A DNA stretch of 64,000 nucleotides from Malachius bipustulatus (lineage: Eukaryota > Arthropoda > Insecta > Coleoptera > Melyridae): contig OU342630.1 in NCBI GenBank assembly GCA_910589415.1, positions 15,037,867 to 15,101,866 of the forward strand. Reading direction: 5' to 3'. Positions within the stretch are counted from its first letter, which is position 1. Each line of letters opens with the position of its first letter. Position numbers and translations under genes: made by a program. Under the pieces are notes generated by a model. It ran no database searches and was not told the origin of the DNA. It saw only the letters and a list, made by a program, of their open reading frames with translations. Of this stretch, positions 56,089-64,000 are shown piece by piece.

Positions 56089-58263
56089 CTACCCCAGTGG
56101 AAAAAATATATTGGTGCTATATTGGCTGAATATTGGTCGATATTGCTTAAATATTGATTACCTATATTGGGCCAATATCGAAGTGTTAACATTTTACAAT
56201 AATTAGCCAATATTGTTTTTCAATATTGGGCCAATTTTTAAAACCAATATTGGATACATATTGTACTGCCAATATTGGATAATTATAAAATTTTTAATAT
56301 TGGATACATATTGTACTGTCAATATTGGATAACTATAGGACTTTAATATTGGACACATATTGTATTGCCAATATTGGATAATTATAGGACTTTAATATTG
56401 GATCCATATTTTACTGCCAATTTTGGATAAGATCCCCCCCAGAGAATCAATATTATAGACTAATAAAAACATAATACTGCGTATAAAATGATGCGCTTTA
56501 ATCGTCAATAAATTTAGCATACCTAAGTTATAAGTACATTGTAATTATTGTAAAAAATAATTCCAAAATGTAGACACTATTTACAAAAACTAGACATTTT
56601 CTTCACGGTGGGCCCTCTTTAACACTCTTTCTCTCCGTCCACCTTCTCGATCGCCAGCAGTAGAAAAGCCAAGCTAACTCCCACTGACTTAAAAATGTTC
56701 GCCTCGGTTGCATCTTGAAACTTAACTTCTGAAAGAATATCACATGCATTAATTCAGGACATAATATTCATATAAAAAAAATGCCTACTTATGATACGTT
56801 TTCCCATATGGTTCGAGCTTTTTGGCGGGCACTGTATAATTTTTATAAAATTATTTGATAAATTTAATATTTATTATAAATATCTAAAATTTATTATAAA
56901 AATGATAGATTAAAATATAAAACTTGAAGTTAAATAAGATGTCAAAAAGTGTCATCAACGCTTCAGAAAATATAACAAAGGGATAGGACCAACAGCTTGA
57001 AGAAAGAAAACATTCATTTATTAATAATTTTGAGCGTACCTAAGTATAAAGTTAGCACCGACATGTTTGGTTATCAGTTAACAAGGGACGTGCTGCAATG
57101 TGGCAAGGTGACAATATGCTGCACTGCCTGATGCGTTTAGAAAAATAGTCCGGGGGCATGGTTTTTGGTTTTTATGTAGCAACTTTTTCTAATATTAACT
57201 GTAATGAACATTTTTGCAATCTCTAAAGTTACCTACGACTTTATATAAAAAAATGTAGAAATGCATTGAACTCATGAAAACCAAACCCATGAACTCACGT
57301 AACTCGACAATTATTAATAATAGAATAATTAAAATAAATACTTACTTATAGTTCCAATTGGCACTGGATTCTTATTAGAATCTGCTCTCTAGTATAGTTA
57401 ACAAAAATATTTTAACACAGTATCACAGTAACACAAGAAGTCTGAGGTCTGAGTCGTAACTGAAACTGATTGACTAAACTGAGCTGAGACCAGACTGAAA
57501 TATGAATATTATTATGATGCATTTATGCATAGAGTGCCTGAAACAGATCACCAGATGCTGAGTGGATCTTATAAGGGTGTAAGGGAAGGGAAGAAGTGAG
57601 AAGGATGCAAGATGCAACGGCAAAGAACAAAGAAGAAAGAAATAAGATGATGGAATCGTTTGTTCACGTGAAGGGCGCATGTGGTTACCTACTGCTTGTA
57701 GGTATGGAATTTGATATTATTGAACTCTAAAATTATAAACTAAAAATTTTGAAGACGACAAAAATAGTAGGACACGTATTTTAAAGTTTCCAAGTTTCAA
57801 CTTTTCACTATGATACCTACCTATATTAATAAAAATAAATTCGTCTATTTTTAATGTCATTATTTAATAGCAAAAATGCCTTCATGTCAAATTTTTGTTA
57901 AAAAAAATTCAAAGATTATATCTGGCCCACATATAGGTATACATACCTATAAGCAAAAGTAATAATCGTTAAGAAATGAGGAATACTGAATAGAATTCAA
58001 AAATAATATTGGTCCAATATTACACCAATAATAGCGAGTTTAGATGTTGCAAAATCAATATTGGGGCAAGATTGATTTGCCAATATACGTTATATATCTA
58101 GAGGAGACATATAGCACCAATATTTAATTGCCAATATTGGCATCCAATTTCACTTTCTATATTGCGCCAATATAGTATAGGGATTGGTAATATTGGCCCA
58201 ACCGATCAATATAGTACCAATATTTAGCCAATTTCTAGCCAATATTTATTTCTACTAGGGTAG
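56089..58263. mobile_element. Element with CCAATATTGG-filled ends (CACTA-like DNA transposon, non-autonomous)
   Basis: Imperfect terminal inverted repeats CTACCCCAGTGGAAAAAATA (56089) and, inverted, CTACCCTAGTAGAAATAAAT (ending 58263). Within about 350 bases of the left end and 260 bases of the right end, CCAATATTGG-like palindromic words occur more than ten and about eight times. On the left they form a 49-bp tandem unit repeated almost four times (56240-56425). The 1.55-kb interior has no intact frame; one short GC-richer block at 56590-56720 might be an exon relic. Dense subterminal palindromes are typical of CACTA/EnSpm-type elements, but the superfamily is inferred. No target duplication was certain. 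Confidence 0.6.
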
Positions 58264-58464
58264 ATTTCACCTAGTGACCTACTTATTTTTTTTTTTCAAA
58301 ATATTTAAGTCTTTCAATGGACAACCGGAATAACATTTATTAGAAATCTACTTGAGAAATGAGCAAAAACGTTGAGATCGTCGATGGTCAACCGGTTCCC
58401 TCTTTTCGTGTTGTATTTCGATAATTAGCTGAAAGAATTTTCAAATCAAGTATGTTGTAAAGTT

Positions 58465-58580
58465 TGTCTAGCCACATCTAGTTCGACTTAGAAATAAGTG
58501 TACGAATCAAATCGAATTAAATGAAATTGTTTAGTCAGGATCAGTGTGGCATCACACCAGACAACACTCACTGGACAAAC
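58465..58580. repeat. Inverted copy of part of the 28903 MITE
   Basis: ACATCTAGTTCGACTTAGAAATAAGTGTAC through AATGAAATTGTTTAGTCAGGATCAGTGTGGCATCAC to AACACTCACTGGACAAAC is the inverse of 28905-29015, with scattered changes. Confidence 0.6.
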
Positions 58581-58639
58581 TATACGATGTTTTTCGAGAG
58601 TCATTTCATCACATTGAGTTTCTACAGCTATAATGGGAG

Positions 58640-58830
58640 TGTGCCTCGGAGTGTGCGCATCAGGAAAAGCGGCAGCGGTAGACCTACTGTAAGAACGAAA
58701 TCAAACATGGAAGCTACACGAAATGTGATTCAGAATCAATCAACCACATCGATTCTTTACTTGCAACGTCAAATGGTTACGTCTTCTACTTCAACTCAAG
58801 GTCTCTTCACACAGAAAATCTGATGCCTGA
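58640..58830 (+). pseudogene. Fragment of a mariner-type transposase DNA-binding domain
   Basis: The frame reads RIRKSGSGRPTVRT, then NMEATRNVIQNQSTTSILYL and QRQMVTSSTSTQGLF. It matches the 'GSGRPrsvrt.eni..v...v...p..S.r.la..lgiS..tv.riL' second helix-turn-helix of mariner-family transposases. Only about 60 codons remain, and the catalytic domain is absent. Confidence 0.6.
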
Positions 58831-58893
58831 ACTTTATAACTGAGTAGACACTGTAAACGATAAGAACTAGGGTCAGGTATAAGGGGAAGATTC

Positions 58894-59415
58894 TCATAAT
58901 GATGTACGGACTGTACCTGTGGGTGTGTGTGGGAAACAGCTAGGGGACTCGAAGAAGCACGTAAGGTTCTGCATTTGAACGTAATGAGAATATCGTTGAA
59001 GGCAGTTGACGCAGTTGAAGGTCCTGAAGAAGTCATTGAGCAACGACATAACAATCTTACCCCTATCAATATCCCGGACTACGTCCCCCCGGATCTCGAT
59101 CACAGCATCCAGAGTCAAGATCAAAGTTGTAAAAAATAACACAATCACTGATATGGTTTCCTTAAGTATTCCTGTGTTTAAGCCATACACGTCAATCTTT
59201 GCGGTGCTACTAAGTAATGCGACAACCGAGGCAACCTCAGGCTCTGTTTTCGGACACAGGAAAAAATTTGAAATTTCGCTTATACATATATAATAATGGG
59301 GGCCACCAGTCGCCAACTGCACACGTGACAAGGCGACAACTCCCAATATGCTCAACGTAACGCCAGCAAAATAGTTGTTTGAATTATTATCAGCTGTAAC
59401 TCCCTCAGGCATCAT
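58894..59415 (-). CDS. Unrecognised 173-codon frame with two hydrophobic segments
   Basis: A long minus-strand frame in a locally GC-richer patch, with an in-frame stop just before its Met. Hydrophobic stretches are at about residues 16-33 (FAGVTLSILGVVALS) and 85-101 (ETISVIVLFFTTLILTL), so it could be a membrane protein or a relic of one, such as a fragment of a chemoreceptor. Possible donor or acceptor sites at its 3' end (…CCCACACACACCCACAG) are unproven. Nothing identifies the family, and short frames on the opposite strand are also open. Confidence 0.3.
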   Translation of the reverse strand: MMPEGVTADNNSNNYFAGVTLSILGVVALSRVQLATGGPHYYICISEISNFFLCPKTEPEVASVVALLSSTAKIDVYGLNTGILKETISVIVLFFTTLILTLDAVIEIRGDVVRDIDRGKIVMSLLNDFFRTFNCVNCLQRYSHYVQMQNLTCFFESPSCFPHTPTGTVRTSL

Positions 59416-59542
59416 TATATTTCAATCCGTCCGATCAAAGAAGGTGGTAACTAAATATTAGCCACCCCGCGCTACTAGGAGTGGCGACGTTAGCAATATA
59501 TTGGTCATATGCAGCACGCTCTCTATTATTCAGTCTCACGTA

Positions 59543-60413
59543 TACAGGCTGTCCCAGCTTATTCGAAGCGGTCTCTGTAGGCCAAACGATGAATTTTTTC
59601 TAAAAAAAATTTGCGAATTCAAGTACAGGATCACAATGGCCATAATTTAAAATTATTTTGGAGAATACAGTGTCCCATATGACAGTGGCATATCAAAGTT
59701 ATGTTTTTTTGCTCCTATGTTATTGCATTTTTAGATTGTCTGAGAAGAGAAAATAAGATTGGCTTTTACAGTTGGTGTTTAAATTCAGAAGTTTTTGAGT
59801 TATAAACAACTGAAAATCGTCATTTTTCAAGTTCAAGGCCCTGTACAACGAAAACGGCTGAAGATAGAGAAAAACGGCTTACATGTCCCTATTTTAACTT
59901 TTCATGTACTATCCTATGATGTAGATGAAATGTTTATACAGGGTGATAAAAAATTTGAAAAATTCTGAGATTTCTCCACGCGTCGCCAAATAAAAAAATC
60001 AAAGAAAGTACAAATGTTTCTATACAATAGGATAGTACATAAAAAGTTAAAATAGGTACATGTAAGCCGTTTTTCTCTATCTTGAACCGTTTTCGTGGTA
60101 CAGGGCCTTGAACTTGAAAAATTACGATTTTCACTTGTTTATAACCCAAAATCTTCTGAATTTAAACACCAACTGTAAAAACCAATCTTATTTTGTTTTC
60201 TCAGACAATCTAAAAATGCAATAACATAGGAGCATTCCATTTAAAAAAAACATAACTTTGATATGCCACTGTCATATGGGACACTCTGTTTACTCCAAAA
60301 TAATTTTAAATTATGGCCATTGTGATCCTGTACTTGAATTTTCAAAAAGTTTTTTGAAAAAGTCCATCGTTTGGCCTACAGAGACCGCGTCGAATAAGCT
60401 GGGACACCCTGTA
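59543..60413. mobile_element. Large palindromic element, 871 bp, TACAGG ends
   Basis: TACAGGCTGTCCCAGCTTAT (59543) mirrors ATAAGCTGGGACACCCTGTA ending at 60413. Pairing continues with GGTCTCTGTAGGCC, ATATGACAGTGGCATATCAA and the central ACATGTCCCTATTTTAACTT module. The centre (about 59935-60000) is the only unpaired part. It is closely related in design, and partly in sequence, to 39138-39994. The small frames inside are arm products. Confidence 0.9.
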
Positions 60414-60475
60414 TAATAGACTCTACTAAGTTTTTTTACAGCCTGTGTTTGAAATTGAGAGCCTGGTAACTTTAT

Positions 60476-61367
60476 AATAGTATATTATGCAACGAGCTTA
60501 TAATGAAGGCTATATTAATACGTGAGTATGATGTCCGAGTATGATGACACTCGCCTACGGCTCGTATCTTAACCATCATAAAAGCGTATTAATAGCCATT
60601 ATCTGCGAGTTCCATACACTATTTTTTCTACGACCCTTTTTTATTTCATAGAAAAGATTTAAAAATTATATATTTCAACAATGACCCGTGTACAATTGCG
60701 GATCATTGAGGTTAAGATAGGTTGCTATTGGTTTACGTATATTACCAAATTTTCTCTTCGTCGCTAAGATTATTCTGCTGAGACATGTTTTAGTATCAAT
60801 TTTAAAGGGCACTACTCACTACTGCGTAATTTTTATTATGCGAAGTTCGAATTCCGAATTTTACGCTTTGATTTTGAGATTAATAATAATTTTAATAACA
60901 TTGACAGCCAATAATTACGATATTGTTTACCTGCGCAACGCGACGGTCGCAGCGTTGCCGCTTTGAATACTATCACGGAGCGCTACGAATAATATAATAC
61001 TTTATGTTCTTATCTTTTACATCGATATACCTACCTATCAAATTAATTAAGGTAACATAAAATCTTGATAAATTTCCTTTTAATGTTACTTATGTTCTAA
61101 ATTAAATAAACGTTCAGAATTTTTTTTCAGAAATACAGAACTTATTATCACAAGGCAATTTTTGTCGTGAGTATGACAACTCTGTGACTTCGGTTGGTTT
61201 GGACCGACCCGATTGTGAGAGAAAAAAGAACCTATTCGATTGCAAATGCTCATCTGCCATTGGATAGCTTGACCAGTGCGTTAATGAAAATTTGTATCTT
61301 AATGAGACCTATTAAAGCACTGGTGATTCATATTTAATATGCATATTAAAGGTTATGAGTAGAAAAA
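60476..61367. repeat. Unclassified repeat G, copy 2
   Basis: Nearly identical to 45200-46320 but without the nested 45757-46002 insertion, so it represents the original state. The copies differ by small changes in the left hairpin (two extra partial words near 60510-60545) and by single bases elsewhere. Confidence 0.8.
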
Positions 61368-61379
61368 ACATGTTATATG

Positions 61380-61640
61380 AATAAAACTGATTGTTTTCTG
61401 TTTACATCTGTCAGTTTTGAGACTTAGGTAATTTTGCTCGTTGGTAATTTCTAATTTTAGAAAATCAAATAAAAATTTACGAAAGTGATAAAGATTTTCT
61501 AAAAGAGTGAGCAAAATGCCAAGTTTTTAAGTAAGAAAGCCAAAAAGATGATGGTGGCAAATTTGATTCAATATTTGGAGATGAATCTATGTATGCGAGC
61601 TCCTTATTTATTACTAATGCAATAACATCAGTGAACGAGG
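61380..61640 (+). pseudogene. 5' fragment of the transposon seen at 36121-38057
   Basis: AAACTGATTGTTTTCTGTTT, CATCTGTCAGTTTTGAGA and the start of the transposase (GTGAGCAAAATGCCAAG, then a frame reading KMMVANLIQYLE) match, inverted, the leader and first residues of the transposase at 37850-37650 (QQMVANLFEYFG). Only the N-terminal portion is left before the next retrotransposon begins. Confidence 0.7.
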
Positions 61641-61649
61641 TTATAAATC

Positions 61650-63851
61650 CTTTTACTTTGGTCGAGTTTGATAACAAGTCTCCGTCAAACGTTGCGAGTT
61701 TACGAGTTCATATTTACTCGTCATAATAACTCATACCCCCCTTGGTTCACTTTTAGCATTAGAGCCGGTCTGAGGCGCAAGGCTGTCTGCTTGAGCAGGT
61801 ATAGACGATTTGGAGACTCTGAATCTCTTCGGGAATTTAGGAATCTTCGGTCGTCTCTCAAAAGTGAGATCAAGATCTCTTATAACAAATTTATCTTGAA
61901 TACGGAATCTGAGCTTGCCAACTCACCAGCCAAATTTTGGTCCTACGTTAATTCTAAACGTAACTCCAATGGTCTTCCTAGAACTATGACCTACAACAAT
62001 GCTACCCTGAGAGGCGCAGCTGACATTCTTGAGGCCTTTCGCGACTTCTTTAGCCTCTCATTTTCCCCGCGTTCTGACGCTCACCGCACACCACCATCTG
62101 ACCAATACCCTTTCACCTTGCCGCTTTGTATTCCCGGTATTGATGTCAGCGTGGTGTTGTCTGCTCTTAAATTTTGCAAGGGCTCCAACACTGCTGGTCC
62201 TGATAGTATTCCTTCATTTCTCTTAAGAGATTGTGCATCTATTCTTTCCAATCCACTGACTACAATCTTTAATTTATCTCTCTCCTCTAACGCATTCCCC
62301 TCCACCTGGAAGATCTCCAAGGTATGCCCGGTTTTTAAGAAAGGGACTAAGAATGAGATCAGTAACTACCGACAGATTTGCATAATGAACAATTTTGCTA
62401 AGGTTTTTGAGGAGGCTTTGTACCGTATTATATACCCGCATGTTCAGAATTATATCTCCCCCTGGCAACATGGCTTTGTTGAGGGACGCTCGACAGTCAC
62501 AAATCTCTTTAGCTTTGTTCAATATTCCTCTCGATGCCTTGACAGACGATCCCAGGTCGATGTTGTCTTCACCGACTTCTCTAAAGCGTTTGACAGGGTT
62601 GACCACGGTCTCTTACTCTCAAAACTCCATTGCTACGGCTTCTCTGACGCCTTGATTAGCTTCTTCACGGACTACTTCTCTGACCGTACATCTTATGTTT
62701 TCTCGCAAGGTTCTAAATCAAATTCCTATACAGTATCATCTGGTGTATTCCAAGGTTCTAAACTAGGCCCCCTTTTCTTTAACATGTTTATCAACGATAT
62801 TGTCTATAATTTTGATAGTAACGTCAACTGTCTTCTCTATACGCTGATGATCTCAAAATATTCACTGAGATCAGCTCAATTGATGATTGCTGCCTACTTC
62901 AGACCACTCTGAATCATCTTCGCTCTTGGTGTGATGATAATCTTCTTCCACTCAATCTATCCAAATGTCATGCTATGTCACTCTCTCTGAAAAATAATCC
63001 CCTTCAATTTCATTATTCTATAAACGACAAAACGCTTGATCGAATTGATGAGTTCAGGGATCTTGGTGTACTCTACGACTCTAAACTTTCATTTACTAAT
63101 CATTTTACCTCTACTGTCTCATCGGCAGTTAGGTCTTTGGGCTTCTTAATACGCAACACTCGGGAGTTTCAGAATGTCAATACCCTTGTTATTTTGTACA
63201 ACTCCCTGGTCAGGTCTAAGCTAGAGTATGCCTCCATTATATGGTCTCCAGGTCATCAGGTGCACATCGAAAATTTTGAACGTGTCCAGCGGCGCTTTCT
63301 CAAGTATCTCCATTTCAAGGTCACCGGCGTATATCCTCCAATAGGCTTCCCTCAGCATCAGCTGCTAAATCAATTCAATGTTGACAGCTTAATGAACAGG
63401 CGCTCCTATATGTGCATCAGATTCTTATGGAATGTTCTCAATGGCACTTTGAACAGTCCTGATATTCTCAGTCAGTTTTCGCTCAATGTTCCTCAGATTT
63501 CTCTGAGACATCATAATATTCTACACACAGAGATCTCCCGCACTAATCTACATCATTTCTCCCCACTGAGTCGAATCTGCGACACTTATAATCAGATCTC
63601 CCACGATCTGGACATCTTCTGCTGTTCAGTCAACGACATACGGCTGCGGTTCCTCGGCACATGACCTGCAGCTCCTCTGCGTGCTTCACATTTTTTATTC
63701 TTTACCTACTTGGTATTTTTGCTACTCACTGTGTAACTAACTGTTTTTAATTCTGCACTACTGTATTTTTATTATCTAGTGTTCTGTAATTGGACTTTTG
63801 TCTGTGTGAACATATTCGAAATAAATAAATAAATAAATAAATAAATAAATA
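61650..63851 (+). pseudogene. 5'-truncated jockey-like non-LTR retrotransposon with nearly intact reverse transcriptase
   Basis: The frame 61668-62912 holds the linker and RT: AKFWSYVNSKRNSNGLP, NTAGPDSIPSFLLRDC, NYRQICIMNNFAKVFEEALY, QHGFVEGRSTVTNL, DFSKAFDRVDHGLL (first catalytic Asp region) and GVFQGSKLGPLFF (usual GvPQGS; here Phe replaces Pro). A single frameshift falls right at the catalytic YADD (about 62838-62850). Beyond it the protein continues in another frame through 63664: DLGVLYDSKLSFTNHF, LVRSKLEYASIIWSP and RFLKYLHFK. The 3' end has an (AAAT)n run at 63820-63851. The endonuclease is absent. Its layout matches the 25960 relic, but the sequence is clearly a different family. Confidence 0.9.
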
Positions 63852-64000
63852 TTTATTCCCATACAACTTCCTCCTGCAGTTGTGTAGCTTCAAGTTCTTG
63901 TAGATCTGAGATGCTACCTACCTCTACTTAGCTGCATGACATGATAGCACCGGCAATCGTTGATTGAAGAATATGGAAATGTAGAATATGGAAATGTTTC
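63852..64000. other. No recognisable feature
   Basis: Short flanking DNA after the (AAAT)n tail; nothing identified. Confidence 0.4.

Noticed and set aside
56240..56425. Repeat-spacer array resembling CRISPR
   Set aside because: The 'spacers' are themselves repeated within a 49-bp tandem unit; it belongs to the subterminal region of a transposon.
58791..59293. Overlapping frames on both strands at 58791, 58927 and 59006
   Set aside because: Only the 173-codon minus-strand frame is long enough to consider; the others overlap it without recognisable content.

Overview
This window is AT-rich intergenic DNA from a eukaryote, almost certainly an arthropod and most probably an insect. The evidence is spliceosomal introns with GT-AG junctions, a TATA box plus a TCAGT initiator, non-LTR, Ty3/gypsy, hAT, piggyBac-like and Tc1/mariner-like elements, and a gene for a defensin-like secreted peptide. 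No bacterial operon, rRNA or CRISPR array was seen. The order of insect cannot be fixed from sequence alone.

Only two host genes can be argued for. The first 348 bases hold the last two coding segments of a + strand gene, joined by a clean phase-1 intron and ending in a stop; its product is not recognised. At 22153-24791 lies a complete two-exon gene for a 61-residue secreted peptide with eight cysteines in a CS-alpha-beta (defensin-like) spacing. It has its own TATA box, initiator and poly(A) signal, and its 2.45-kb intron contains a foldback repeat. Two or three other open frames (34057, 53451, and 58894 on the minus strand) are unassigned.

The rest is layered mobile DNA. At 5936-14748 a short hAT element, with an 8-bp target duplication and a relic transposase C-terminus, was split by a CR1/jockey-type retrotransposon (15-bp duplication). 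That element was in turn split by a palindromic TA-flanked element at 9588-10777 and by a repeat cluster at about 11081-14015 with three roughly 500-bp tandem units and a tRNA-like SINE head. From 16460 to 21016 come three long foldback elements and a piggyBac-like MITE (TTAA duplications) packed with a GTGTCCGC motif. A decayed jockey-like reverse transcriptase fills 25960-28134. At 34850-38475 another non-LTR element (ORF1 plus the start of its endonuclease) was split at a TA by a 1.94-kb IS630/Tc1/mariner-type transposon with 37-bp terminal repeats and a broken transposase. A broken mariner-type transposase lies at 40400-41192. A minus-strand Ty3/gypsy relic (gag, zinc knuckle, protease, start of RT, then a jump to the integrase C-terminus) covers about 43550-46960; an unclassified repeat inserted in its gag recurs at 60476-61367. 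From 47126 to 52766 there are more foldbacks and MITEs. At 56089-58263 is a 2.2-kb element with both ends filled with CCAATATTGG motifs. The window closes with another broken reverse transcriptase at 61668-63851.

The main themes are nested insertion that can be ordered in time from target duplications and restored reading frames, and an unusual number of long inverted repeats with ends resembling TACAGGGTG. If transcribed, these would form long hairpin RNAs.
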